From positions 1 through 27,015 of the forward strand of contig JBDNHU010000477.1 of assembly GCA_041688615.1 (NCBI GenBank): a DNA stretch of 27,015 nt. Reading direction: 5' to 3'. Made by a program: the position numbers and the translations under genes. Under the pieces are notes generated by a model. The model ran no database searches and had not been told where the DNA came from. It saw nothing but the letters and a program-made list of their open reading frames with translations. Below, piece after piece: positions 9,114 through 17,820 of this stretch; position 1 is the stretch's first letter, and each line of letters opens with the position of its first letter. This DNA is from M30B19 sp041688615. GTDB lineage: Bacteria; Planctomycetota; Planctomycetia; Pirellulales; Pirellulaceae.

Positions 9114-10573
9114 TTGCTTTCTCCCGCATCACGTGGGTCTACACTGGAATCAACAGGAACTAAGTCAGGCCCTAATTCCACTTCGATGGGGTGGACGACG
9201 TCTTCTGGCATCGACATAGCGTCGGTTCGACGTAAGATTTTCTCCGAAACGAAACGGTGAGTTGCTAAGAAAGTGCGCATAAAGGCATTGGATTGCATAC
9301 TTTCGTAGGCATGGTGAGCTTGAATAACTAGACCGGATAATCTTTCATTCTCCCGTTCAAGTTGGGCTGCGTAAGTTTGCCACTGAATCAGGTTCAAGTC
9401 AGAGACCGATAATTTGTTGGGGAACAAGTGGGTATGTTCAAAATTTTGTACCGAATCGATGTCGGGAATTGCTTGTGATAGCTGAATGTTGGAGAGACAG
9501 AGGGGCTTGTTTTGCTGGCACTGCGTCAAGGCGACGTCTTGCATTGCCTTAATCAAAGCGACCATTCGCTGGGTCGACCGCCCGTCACTTGCCAATGCTT
9601 CATTGAGAAAGTAGTGCTGCATTTGTCGCTTGGCACTGTGTTTGTCCCAGTGGGTCATTTGCTGGACGATTGGAAGAATTTGCGAAGCATGTGAGATTCG
9701 AAACGCCGCATCGGTGTAAGCAATTGTGTTATGGAAATCCAAGATGGCGACGGGGCGATCAACCAACATGGCTTCAAGTATCGCAGTGGAAGCCGTTGTA
9801 ATGACAGCGTCCACATTGCAAAGTAAGTCGGGCAATTGGGACGATTGTCCGGCGGTTCCTGCATTGACGACGCCCAGTTGTTCGGGCAGGTCTCCAGACA
9901 GACGCCAAACGATTTCGACCGATTTCCCTTCGACGATCGTTGATTGCAGTTGGGCTTGGATTGCTGCCAGCGACAATCGAGTGGTTTCGATTTGCTGGGG
10001 TGTGAAGCCGGGGCACTTGGCGGTCATAACCAAGATGCGAAAGGTCGATTGGGAACAAACGCTTGCCGATAGGTTTTCGGGCTTGTGCTGACCTACGGTG
10101 GTGGCGGATGTCGTGCCTTTGCCGAAAGTTTCATTCGTGTCGTCAAGCGATTGCAAAAACGATGTTGCCAGTGGGTCCAACCTTGGTAGACCGATGGTAA
10201 TGGTTTGGCGGGCATTTCCCCAACTGTTCAAAATGGCCGTTTGCCGTGGACCAATGGTTGCAACGATATGTGACAAGCAAGGTCGCATCGTCCAGGGACA
10301 GGCAAGTTCGTCGACTTTGTTTTCCCAGGCATTTCGCCATTCCAGGATGCCGTCGATGGCATACAAAGTCGCGACACCGCGTGCTTTTAGCGTCATGCAG
10401 AGCGTACGAAATCGATCGAAATGTTCTGAGTAGAAGATGGCAACGTCGCCGGCAGATGCTGTTTGTGCGACAACATCCGTGTCCGCAATGGAAATTGGCA
10501 AATGAGATTGCAATGGAGCCGCGTGATGTGCAACTTCGTTTGGTTGACCGACATAGAAGATCTTGGCGGACAT
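9110..10573 (-). CDS. GT-B-like glycan protein, short paralogue
   Basis: A 487-residue protein without a confident family name. It looks like a GT-B or CDP-glycerol-transferase-like fold. Motifs include YAIDGILEWRNAWEN at about 72-86, SHIVATIGPRQ at about 102-111, GLPRLDP at about 129-135, and later VDAVITTASTAILEAMLVDRPVAILDF. The last block is the kind of donor-binding acidic and glycine/serine segment seen near the C-terminal Rossmann lobe of GT-B enzymes. A short coiled coil (QLERENERL) follows. The same blocks in the same order occur in the plus-strand protein at 13716-15647, so the two are paralogues. I chose the ATG at 10573; a TTG one codon earlier is also open. It opens the minus arm and overlaps the GT8 start by 4 bases. 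It could be a glycosyl- or phosphoglycerol-transferase. Confidence 0.75.
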   Translation of the reverse strand: MSAKIFYVGQPNEVAHHAAPLQSHLPISIADTDVVAQTASAGDVAIFYSEHFDRFRTLCMTLKARGVATLYAIDGILEWRNAWENKVDELACPWTMRPCLSHIVATIGPRQTAILNSWGNARQTITIGLPRLDPLATSFLQSLDDTNETFGKGTTSATTVGQHKPENLSASVCSQSTFRILVMTAKCPGFTPQQIETTRLSLAAIQAQLQSTIVEGKSVEIVWRLSGDLPEQLGVVNAGTAGQSSQLPDLLCNVDAVITTASTAILEAMLVDRPVAILDFHNTIAYTDAAFRISHASQILPIVQQMTHWDKHSAKRQMQHYFLNEALASDGRSTQRMVALIKAMQDVALTQCQQNKPLCLSNIQLSQAIPDIDSVQNFEHTHLFPNKLSVSDLNLIQWQTYAAQLERENERLSGLVIQAHHAYESMQSNAFMRTFLATHRFVSEKILRRTDAMSMPEDVVHPIEVELGPDLVPVDSSVDPRDAGESK

Positions 10574-10659
10574 CAAAACTCACTTAGCACCACAGGCTAG
10601 AAATTCATTTCGGGCGGTAAATTCTCAAAAACTTCTCGAAGTCTGGCTGCAGGAATCGA

Positions 10660-11637
10660 CTACAGGTCACCAACGGAAAACACTTCTCGACCGGCTCTGG
10701 TGCAAAGGTAGCCAAGTACTTCCTGGTCAACCTCCAGTGGAACCGAATGGACACTACCATCGCCGAGTAGAAACATCACCAGTGTTGGGTGCGAACTGCC
10801 AAAAACAGGGAACGACCCTGGTCCAGGGCCTGGAGGATTATTATTTAACGCCAATCCCAAACCGCCAAGGCGAACAGTGGTACCCGGTTCTTCACCATTG
10901 TAAATGCAGCCATCACCCCATCCGCCTGGTTCACCGGCGTAAAGTACGGAAACCGCTTTTTCACCGATAAACGCCGTGTTGGAAAGACCGTCACGGATAT
11001 TGCTAAAGCGATATCTGCCTTTGGGGCGTTTGACTAATCGATTGGCAACCACTGGATTACTTGAAGACAAACCTGAATTGAAAACGCCATCAACTTCCAG
11101 ATCGAAAGAACTCCAAGCGTCACCAATGAAGCTAAAACTGCTGCCGGCGTTGCCGACATAATCGCCCAAAGCGCCCACGGATTCGGAAGAGGATTCAAAA
11201 TTGCTGACTACGCCGGGATAACGTCGCGATGGGCAATACATAAACGATGGAGCGATACGAACTACATTGGGATCTTGATCGCGGTACCTGGCAAACAGAT
11301 CAAAACGGTCAACTAAATTTTGTTGCTCCATGTAGGGGTACAACAGAACAGGCCAAGTCAAGAAACCGTCGGCTGCACGGGCGGGAGGAATTTCTCCATG
11401 AGCCCCCTCGTGCTGCTGAATTGCCAACCCCCATTGCTTGAGATTGTTTTGACATTGGGTGCGACGTGCGGCCTCGCGAGCCATCTGGACCGCAGGCAAC
11501 GTCAGTCCAACCAGGATGCCAATAATGGCAATGACAACCAGCAATTCAACCAGAGTGAATCCATTGCGAAGTAGTCGAGTTGAACGAGTGTGCCAATAGT
11601 TGGTTAAATGCTTCACCATTGTTTTCATATTTTTCAT
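10660..11637 (-). CDS. DUF1559 prepilin-like protein
   Basis: This 325-residue protein is a DUF1559 (SBP_bac_10) family member, a group hugely expanded in Planctomycetes. A type IV prepilin leader ends in GFTLVE at 26-31, followed by one hydrophobic helix, so a prepilin peptidase should cut between Gly26 and Phe27 and leave a methylatable Phe. The body has the usual landmarks: QCQNNLKQWGLAIQQHE, YCPSRR, a segment SNIRDGLSNTAFIGE, and the closing HPTLVMFLLGDGSVHSV. It probably sits in the envelope as a pseudopilin-like protein, but its role is unknown. ATG codons at positions 1, 4 and 7 are all possible starts and none has a clear Shine-Dalgarno. A GC-rich hairpin ends 10 bases before the first ATG. 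It lies between the two glycan arms, 86 bases upstream of the GT-B-like start. Confidence 0.92.
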   Translation of the reverse strand: MKNMKTMVKHLTNYWHTRSTRLLRNGFTLVELLVVIAIIGILVGLTLPAVQMAREAARRTQCQNNLKQWGLAIQQHEGAHGEIPPARAADGFLTWPVLLYPYMEQQNLVDRFDLFARYRDQDPNVVRIAPSFMYCPSRRYPGVVSNFESSSESVGALGDYVGNAGSSFSFIGDAWSSFDLEVDGVFNSGLSSSNPVVANRLVKRPKGRYRFSNIRDGLSNTAFIGEKAVSVLYAGEPGGWGDGCIYNGEEPGTTVRLGGLGLALNNNPPGPGPGSFPVFGSSHPTLVMFLLGDGSVHSVPLEVDQEVLGYLCTRAGREVFSVGDL

Positions 11638-12411
11638 TAAAACTGATGGTCGGTGCTAAGCCGACCTCCAAAGCGAATAAGCTCACCACTTGGTTGACGA
11701 CTGTCTGCGTGAACGTCGAATCTGTCAGGTTGATTACTTGCTGCGCTGGACTTCAAACGGGAAACGTTTAAAACCGCTAGGCAATCGCATGTTCGCCCAT
11801 TCGCAATTGCGTTAATTGGCATGTCCGTCCATTCAATCGGATGGGCACCTGTCGGTCACAAAGTCGCTGGTCGGTAAGTCTACGCGCTGCTGAGCAACGA
11901 AGATGGCAAACCTGCCAAAGCGTGAATGGTCACCTTATGATCCTCTGAAATGAATTGCAATCGATCTGGCCTAAGGCTAGCTGCCCCTTAAGCGATCGGC
12001 AACTCTTGTAGCTTAGAACCCACCTGCTGGCCCTAAAAATCCCTGGGTCCAGACTAATGATCCCTCAATTTTCCCTAACGACTGTAGCAACTTACACGAT
12101 TTTTCCAAAACGGAGGCCTCTTCTAATTGTGTGCAACACCCCAGTTCCGTGCCAGAAGGAAACTGCTATTTGTTGGCAAAGTATTGGGTAACGTCCATTA
12201 GAATGGTACTAGGCACCTGGGAAATACCGACAATGGGCGTAGCTTCATGAACACTTCCGCGGCCCCTGCCAGACGAAATTTCTGAATCCCCGCGCTGTGG
12301 AAACGGTTGTTTGATTGTTGGTTGGGCCTGCAGTACCCAATGGTAGGGTAGCTTCAAGGGATGAAATGTCGCCTTGAATGCTCATTTACAACATTAGAAA
12401 TGCGTAAGTAG
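11638..12411. other. 774-base gap between divergent genes
   Basis: The gap separates the DUF1559 gene (-) and the isomerase gene (+), so it should carry both promoters. A 63-codon open frame on the minus strand (12166-12357) shows no recognisable family and is probably noise. No tandem array or RNA gene was seen. The only tidy structure is the hairpin at 11648-11666. Confidence 0.6.
11648..11666 (-). promoter_or_regulatory. 5' leader hairpin before DUF1559 gene
   Basis: On the minus strand, GGTCGG, a 7-base loop and CCGACC form a perfect 6-bp, mostly GC stem. It ends 10 bases before the ATG at 11637, exactly where a ribosome-binding site would lie. It could hinder ribosome loading or mark a processing site. 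This is a structural reading only. Confidence 0.4.
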
Positions 12412-13386
12412 ATGAACGATATTTTTTTGATAGAAGTTGTCCAACGGTCCCTGTGTCGGCAGGCCGAGGCGGTGGCTGGACTTGCTCGGCAGATCGATCC
12501 CCTTGTCATCGTTCAGGTGGTTCAGAATTTGATGCAGTGTCAGGGACGCGCCGTGTTAACGGGGATGGGCAAGATGGGGGCAATTGGGCGAAAGGCAGCA
12601 TCGACCTTCAGCAGTACGGGTAGTCCTGCTCTTTTTGTCCAGCCAAGCGAAGCGTTGCATGGCGACCTAGGGATGATCACCAAATCGGATTTGGTTTTCG
12701 CACTCTCTTATTCTGGTGAAACCGACGAAGTCTTGCGAGTTGTGGAAACCGTCCAGCCCTGGGGCGTTGGGGTGATCGCGATTACGGGCGCAGTAAGAAG
12801 CACCCTAGCGCGGCAAGCTGACTGGGTATTGGACATTTCGGTCAGTCACGAATCCACCGATCTGGTTGCGATTCCTTCCTGCAGTACCACCGTCGCGATG
12901 GCGTTGTGCGATTCGATTGCAATTGCCGCCATGGAATTACGTGGGTTTGGCGCCGAAGATTTCGCGGTTTTGCATCCTGGCGGATCCCTAGGTCGAAAGC
13001 TTAGGACAACCGTATCGGAATTAATGCATTCAGGAGATCGTTTGCCACTAATTGATCAACGGCATACCCTGCGTCAAGCGATTGGAGAAATTTCGCGGAG
13101 GGGGTTGGGAGCGACTTTGATCGAAAGTCAGTCTGGTCAATTGGCAGGTCTTTTGACCGACGGGGATGTTCGGCGGATTCTGGAGAAATGGGAGAACCCA
13201 TTGGACTTGCAAGTTGAATCGTTGATGACCAAGACCCCTAGGACTTGCGAAGCTGATTGGTTGGCAGTTAAGGCATTAGCGCTGATGGAATCACATCGAA
13301 TTAATGTTCTACCAGTAACTTGCGGTGGTTCTAAAATTGCTGGGATTGTACACTTTCATGACTTGATGGCGGCACGAATCGCGTAG
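12412..13386 (+). CDS. kdsD: KpsF/KdsD-type SIS-CBS sugar-phosphate isomerase
   Basis: The 324-residue protein has the layout of D-arabinose-5-phosphate isomerase: a SIS domain (about 35-170) followed by two CBS domains (about 206-260 and 268-320). These enzymes turn ribulose-5-phosphate into arabinose-5-phosphate, the first step toward Kdo of lipopolysaccharide or capsule. Conserved parts are EALHGDLGM at 80-88, the glutamate E103 in SYSGETDE, E147 ahead of AIPSCSTT, and H188 in LHPGGSLGRK. These match K59, E111, E152 and H193 of E. coli KdsD, with Lys54 as the first. Two places differ: the usual GMGKSG is GMGKMG (Met55), and the usual FVHP is FVQP (Gln77). The CP after the second glutamate is also replaced. 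The enzyme may therefore be a variant with altered activity or substrate. It opens the plus arm of the glycan locus. Confidence 0.85.
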   Translation: MNDIFLIEVVQRSLCRQAEAVAGLARQIDPLVIVQVVQNLMQCQGRAVLTGMGKMGAIGRKAASTFSSTGSPALFVQPSEALHGDLGMITKSDLVFALSYSGETDEVLRVVETVQPWGVGVIAITGAVRSTLARQADWVLDISVSHESTDLVAIPSCSTTVAMALCDSIAIAAMELRGFGAEDFAVLHPGGSLGRKLRTTVSELMHSGDRLPLIDQRHTLRQAIGEISRRGLGATLIESQSGQLAGLLTDGDVRRILEKWENPLDLQVESLMTKTPRTCEADWLAVKALALMESHRINVLPVTCGGSKIAGIVHFHDLMAARIA

Positions 13387-13715
13387 CAGAAGTTAAACGT
13401 TCAGCAGTCATCATGCTTTGGGACCTATTTTGGATGGGTACAACCTGCAAGTGCCCGCAGGAAGGAGTTCGGCTGGATGTTGAATTTGGCCGATCCTATA
13501 AGAGTAAACTTAGAAATAATGGTTGGTCCGATACCACTGGTCCGATACCACTGAACCGATACCACTGAACCGATACCACTGGTCCGATACCACTGAACCG
13601 ATACCACTGAACCGATACCACTGAACCGGTGGCTGATTGAAAATGAAGTGATGCTAGTTGAACCAATCGTAAAACGCGTCAATCAGGAACCGCCCGCGGG
13701 GCAACTGGATGGATC
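13387..13715. other. gap holding a 14-bp tandem array
   Basis: The 329-base gap lies between the isomerase gene and the coiled-coil GT-B-like gene. About a third of it is the tandem array at 13525-13630. The rest shows no gene. Whether the downstream gene has its own promoter here is not clear from sequence. Confidence 0.6.
13525..13630. repeat. 14-bp x7 tandem array with two unit types
   Basis: Seven 14-base units share the core CCGATACCACT and differ only in the first three bases: GGT (type A) or GAA (type B). The order is A A B B A B B, then a truncated B at 13623-13630. Each unit is otherwise exact. The pattern ABB repeats, so multi-unit blocks have been copied, not only single units. 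Confidence 0.97.
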
Positions 13716-15647
13716 ATGATTCAATCGGATGAGCATAAATTGGTGGTCGCAATATTGTGGAGATTTCCAGAGAAATCTTCGCTCTATAACACTTGGATGT
13801 CTAAAGTTCCCAGCCATGTGCAATTGCGGATCTTGGACGACTACCACATAGACCAGCCACTGGCCGATGATATCGATTTGCTTGTGACTCATATGCATTA
13901 TCGCTGGGATGAACTGGTGATTTTGAACAATGCCATGCAGCAACAGCGTGTGGGTGTTTTGGTTTTGGCTGACGGGATTATCGAATATCGCAACACTTGG
14001 CAAAACGAGAATATTCCTTCCGGTTCATTGATGCAGCCAGCCTTTGCACACAAAATTGCCACCATTGGTTTGGCGCAGTCTCGTGTGTTTCAATCGTGGG
14101 GGAATCTGGGCAAATGTGAAGCGGTAGGTTTGCCTCGGCTTGATGCTGTCTTAGAGAAGAATGAGTGGTGGGCGGACCAGTGGCAAACGATTGGGTCGGT
14201 GGATGTTGAAGCGAAAGTGGCTACGATAAAGCCAGAGAATCAACCCGTCAATATCTTGGTCTGTTCAGCCAGGACTCCGGCATTTGATGATCAGCAGTGG
14301 CAGGTGGCTTTGCAGCAGTTTCGCGACTTAAAAGACTATTTTGATGCTTGTGGGAATCAAGTTGCTGGTCGCACAGTCAAGGTGAATTGGAGATTGGCTA
14401 AGCGCTTGAAAGACGAACTTGGAATCGTTTCGGATCCTGAGTCGTCGTTAACCCTCACCCAAATGATTGAAAATAGCGATGTTGTGATTACGTCCCCGTC
14501 AACGGTGCAGTTAGAAGCAATGGCCGCTAGAAAGCCAGTTGCGATTTTGGACTACTTCAACGTGCCTAAATACGTCGGGGCGGCGTGGCAGATTTCGTCG
14601 GAAGTTCAAATGAGTTCCGTGGTGTCTGATTTGGTAGATCCGCCCTTGCAGAAAATGTCTTTTCAAAATCTTGAATTGTCGAATCAACTGTGGACGGTCA
14701 ATTCGTCCGAGGACCGAATCTGGAAATTGATCACGTCCATGGCGGACACGGCCCGAACGAATCGACTGCAGAATAGAAATCAGGTCTTCCCCGCTCATAT
14801 TTTGGAAAATCAAACGTGGGGGCAGCAGCTACCCGATAGGCAATTTGATCTTGCGGCGTTGTACCCGGGCATGAGAGCGCTGCAGGTGAAGGCTGAATCT
14901 GAAAGTGTTGGGTTGCGAGAATTGGTCGAGGTTCAGGCAGCGTTACTGCGAGCCAAACAATATTCGGAAGAACGGTCGCAGTTGCGGCACTTGGAACAAA
15001 CCAATCAGGAGATGTTGGCAAACTATACCAAGTTCTTGGATGAGAAAAGTGAATTTATTGACTTTCAAGGCCTAAAAGTCGAAGAGTTGAAGAAGAAGGC
15101 AATTGAAAACGAAAGCCTTTTAGAACAGAGGAACTTGGCATTTGATCGGGTGCAGCAGGATTTTGCGAAACAAGCAGAAGAGCGTAAATTTGACCACCAA
15201 AAGTTGACCGACGCTTACGCTGATGCCAAGCAAAAGCAGGCACGAGTTAACGAACTTCGGGAAGCAAACCAGTCGCTGCGGGATGTAAACAAGGAACTTC
15301 AAGAGAAGCTGCAGTTGGCTAACCGGAAATTGGCGAACGGGAATGATGATAATGCCAAAGAACGCGTCGAATCGCTGCTTGCAGAGAACGAAGGAATTAA
15401 TCAACGCATGGACGAATTGATCCGCGAACGTGCCGATGTGTATGCCAAGTTGAAAACGGCGAACGCATTCCTTTCCCAACAACGAGAAACCGTCAACACC
15501 TTGGAAGCCACCTCGGATTCGAAGAACTTGATTCGGCGAATCGAAGAACTGGTGGACGAACGAAAGGAACTCTATCAGAAGTTAAAAGTTGCCAATGAAG
15601 AAGTAGCGAAGAATCGTTCGGGAACCCACGGTAGGGATCACCATTGA
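13716..15647 (+). CDS. GT-B-like protein with long coiled coil
   Basis: A 643-residue protein in two parts. Residues 1 to about 375 repeat the blocks of the minus-arm paralogue at 9110-10573: ADGIIEYRNTWQN (85-97), HKIATIGLAQ (112-121), GLPRLDA (138-144) and SDVVITSPSTVQLEAMAARK further on. This suggests a GT-B or glycerophosphotransferase-like fold. Residues about 385-635 are a nearly continuous coiled coil rich in Glu, Lys, Gln and Leu. Near its end a 44-residue internal repeat is visible: the segment from 564 (RMDELIRERADVYAKLKTAN) recurs from 608 (RIEELVDERKELYQKLKVAN). There is no signal peptide or membrane helix, so it is probably cytoplasmic. A coiled coil of this kind could act as a molecular ruler or scaffold for the other transferases. 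The sulfotransferase starts 21 bases downstream, so the two are probably co-transcribed. Confidence 0.78.
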   Translation: MIQSDEHKLVVAILWRFPEKSSLYNTWMSKVPSHVQLRILDDYHIDQPLADDIDLLVTHMHYRWDELVILNNAMQQQRVGVLVLADGIIEYRNTWQNENIPSGSLMQPAFAHKIATIGLAQSRVFQSWGNLGKCEAVGLPRLDAVLEKNEWWADQWQTIGSVDVEAKVATIKPENQPVNILVCSARTPAFDDQQWQVALQQFRDLKDYFDACGNQVAGRTVKVNWRLAKRLKDELGIVSDPESSLTLTQMIENSDVVITSPSTVQLEAMAARKPVAILDYFNVPKYVGAAWQISSEVQMSSVVSDLVDPPLQKMSFQNLELSNQLWTVNSSEDRIWKLITSMADTARTNRLQNRNQVFPAHILENQTWGQQLPDRQFDLAALYPGMRALQVKAESESVGLRELVEVQAALLRAKQYSEERSQLRHLEQTNQEMLANYTKFLDEKSEFIDFQGLKVEELKKKAIENESLLEQRNLAFDRVQQDFAKQAEERKFDHQKLTDAYADAKQKQARVNELREANQSLRDVNKELQEKLQLANRKLANGNDDNAKERVESLLAENEGINQRMDELIRERADVYAKLKTANAFLSQQRETVNTLEATSDSKNLIRRIEELVDERKELYQKLKVANEEVAKNRSGTHGRDHH

Positions 15648-15656
15648 TGAGAGAAC

Positions 15657-15662
15657 AAGAGG
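15657..15662 (+). promoter_or_regulatory. ribosome-binding site for GTG start
   Basis: AAGAGG sits 6 bases before the GTG at 15669 and decides this non-ATG start for the sulfotransferase gene. Confidence 0.6.
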
Positions 15663-15668
15663 CTGCTG

Positions 15669-16373
15669 GTGCTAACGTATGATCCTAACCAACCGTTGAT
15701 CTTTACGCACATTCCCAAGTGCGCTGGGACCAGCGTGATTCGAGTGCTGCGACATTGGTTTCGCGGTTACTACTTTCACACGTTTATCATTGAGGCAGAC
15801 GGCATACCGATGCGAAAAATCCGAACCCAAGATCGGTTCGGCAGATGGCTTCCCGAGGTGCAGTGCATCCATGCGCATTTTGATCACCGTCGTGGATATG
15901 GACTGCCTTACTTTTATCCCGAGGTCAAGCAGTACGTAACGATCTTGCGAGATCCATTTGACATTATTGTGTCGATGTATTTCTTCGCGAAAGGGAAAGC
16001 ATTAGCGGGAAAGTTCTTTCACGAAGGGAAGCAGATCGATTTCTGTAGCATCTATCCTACACTTCAATCGTACGTGGAAGCACATCCGATTTGGCTTTAC
16101 GATCATTGGCCGCAAGATTTGACGCTAGATGATTTGGAGACTCAGTTGCGGAGGCGTTTCGTTTATATTGGGATCTTTGAGGACATGGAAACTTCATTGG
16201 ATAATCTGCGCAAGATCCTTGGCAAGGCTCCTGTGAATATGCCCGTGCGAAACACTTCGGTTTACGATGAAGACGTGCCCGAAACCTTGCGACTTTGGTT
16301 TTATCATAATCATCCGTTGTTGTACCAAACCTATCAATTCGCGCTGGCAAACTATCAAACTATCGGTAATTGA
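15669..16373 (+). CDS. sulfotransferase family protein
   Basis: A 234-residue cytosolic sulfotransferase-like protein that would move a sulfo group from PAPS to a hydroxyl, most likely of a carbohydrate. The 5'-phosphosulfate loop is HIPKCAGTS at 14-22. The 3'-phosphate-binding stretch is LRDPFDIIVSMYFFAKG at 93-109, with Arg94 and Ser102 as likely ligands. These match the Sulfotransfer_2/heparan-type group. I use the GTG at 15669 because AAGAGG at 15657-15662 stands 6 bases before it and there is no in-frame ATG that keeps the first strand. It directly follows the coiled-coil GT-B-like gene. Being among five glycan genes, its acceptor is probably the glycan made here, giving a sulfated polymer or oligosaccharide. 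That acceptor is inferred. Confidence 0.85.
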   Translation: MLTYDPNQPLIFTHIPKCAGTSVIRVLRHWFRGYYFHTFIIEADGIPMRKIRTQDRFGRWLPEVQCIHAHFDHRRGYGLPYFYPEVKQYVTILRDPFDIIVSMYFFAKGKALAGKFFHEGKQIDFCSIYPTLQSYVEAHPIWLYDHWPQDLTLDDLETQLRRRFVYIGIFEDMETSLDNLRKILGKAPVNMPVRNTSVYDEDVPETLRLWFYHNHPLLYQTYQFALANYQTIGN

Positions 16374-16689
16374 TCGATTGGATAGCAGTTGAGTTTTCAC
16401 GTTAGAAGTTTTCGTCGAAATGGATTTTGTCAGATCGTCATGGGCATTTCGTTTCTAGCGGGTCGTAGGGTGAATATTCGTTAAGACTGCTACAGTCTGC
16501 TTACGGCGGCAAAGTCTGGACGTCAAAGATGGGGGAAACGAGGTTGCTGAAAGTCAACTCTTGGAAATCATCGGCCGCATTTTGAATAGAATGGAAGTTA
16601 CGCAAAGTTGGGTTAACGATCGGGGGTCGTTTTGAAAAAGTGTAAGTTCGAGGTCCAAGTAATTGCCGTTATTCGATGGAGTCAGTTAA
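16374..16689. other. 316-base gap, little visible
   Basis: No gene or tandem array is visible between the sulfotransferase and the GT4 gene. A small hairpin (AGACTG, loop CTA, CAGTCT at 16484-16498) is present but has no U-run after it. The length suggests that the GT4-GT2 pair may have its own promoter here. Confidence 0.5.
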
Positions 16690-17820
16690 GTGAAGTTCGG
16701 TTTTTATTCATGTATGACGGGTATGCCTTGGGGCGGAAGCGAAGAATTGTGGCAACGAAGCGCAGTTGTTTTGCTGAATCGCAAGCATAGTGTGTGCGTG
16801 AACTATCGCCACTGGCCACGCAAGGTGACCCAGTTGGATCGTTTAGCGTCTCTTGGTGCGATGGTCCATCGACGTTCTTACCCCAATCAAATCATCAACG
16901 GCTGGTTTGGGCGAAAAACAGAAGTGCCACTCGATGCGTTGGCAGATGCTCGGCAATGGTTGCGGGCGACGAAGCCCGATTATGTTCTAGTGACCCTGGG
17001 CTATCATGTCGACCGTTTAGAAATTGGTGACGCCTGTCGTGAAATGGGAATCCCCTATTCGATCAACGTCCAGTGCGCCAGTGATCATAACTTCGTGAAT
17101 GAAAATTGGGTTGATCGTTTTCGCGTCTGGTACCGATCGGCAGACCAAGTGATGGTGGTTTCTAATGAAAACTTGTTGAAAGTGGAGACCAACATTGGGG
17201 CGAAGTTAACCAACACGGTTCAGATTGATAATCCATCCAAGGTTACTTCGGATTCGGAATTAGCTTGGCCGCAAACTGACGAACTTCGCATGGCTTGCGT
17301 GGGCAGAATTCACTTGCAATCGAAAGGTCAAGACTTGATCGTTCGAGCACTTTCTAAACCGATCTGGAAAGACCGCAAGTGGCATGTGTCCTTCTACGGA
17401 AGTAATCAGGGCAATCTTAAACAGTTGGAAGCGTTGATTGAAAACAGCGGAGTTGCCGAGAAATTTTCGATCGAAGGTTATAGCGACGTTGAAGAAATTT
17501 GGGCCAACAACAACGCTTTGATTTTGGGCTCACGTTATGAAGGGGCAGCATTGGTTGTGGTTGAAGCGATGCGAGCCGGACGGGCCGTTATTGCCACGGA
17601 TACTGGGCGAAATCGCGAATTGGTGGATCACGGTGAAACCGGCTTCATCGCGGATGCGGCGACCATCGATTTGTTGGAAGGTGCGATTGATCAGGCTTAT
17701 AATGCAAGAGAGCGATTGCAGTCCATGGGCGAAGTGGCAAAGAAACGGATCTTGGATCGTTATCCTGAATCGCCTGAGAAGGATTTGGCCGATCGCTTGA
17801 TTGAACGAGCCAACCAATGA
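16690..17820 (+). CDS. family 4 (GT-B) glycosyltransferase
   Basis: This 376-residue protein is a retaining GT4 (Glycos_transf_1-type) enzyme. The N-terminal lobe begins MKFGFYSCMTGMPWGGSEEL, with the acceptor-side glycine-rich loop GGSEEL. The C-terminal lobe contains MACVGRIHLQSKGQDLIVRA at about 201-220 and the EX7E donor-site pair E284 and E292 in YEGAALVVVEAM, followed by GRAVIATDTGRNRELV. It is soluble or peripheral on the inner membrane. The GTG at 16690 is preceded by GGAG with 8 bases spacing. Its stop overlaps the next ATG (ATGA at 17817-17820), so the GT2 gene behind it is translationally coupled. The donor sugar cannot be told from sequence. Confidence 0.92.
   Translation: MKFGFYSCMTGMPWGGSEELWQRSAVVLLNRKHSVCVNYRHWPRKVTQLDRLASLGAMVHRRSYPNQIINGWFGRKTEVPLDALADARQWLRATKPDYVLVTLGYHVDRLEIGDACREMGIPYSINVQCASDHNFVNENWVDRFRVWYRSADQVMVVSNENLLKVETNIGAKLTNTVQIDNPSKVTSDSELAWPQTDELRMACVGRIHLQSKGQDLIVRALSKPIWKDRKWHVSFYGSNQGNLKQLEALIENSGVAEKFSIEGYSDVEEIWANNNALILGSRYEGAALVVVEAMRAGRAVIATDTGRNRELVDHGETGFIADAATIDLLEGAIDQAYNARERLQSMGEVAKKRILDRYPESPEKDLADRLIERANQ

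Noticed and set aside
12166..12357. 63-codon minus-strand frame in the DUF1559-isomerase gap
   Set aside because: No motif, no Shine-Dalgarno and no match to a known small protein; length is within chance.
13425..13682. 85-codon minus-strand frame over the 14-bp array
   Set aside because: Low-complexity translation of the array; not a credible protein.
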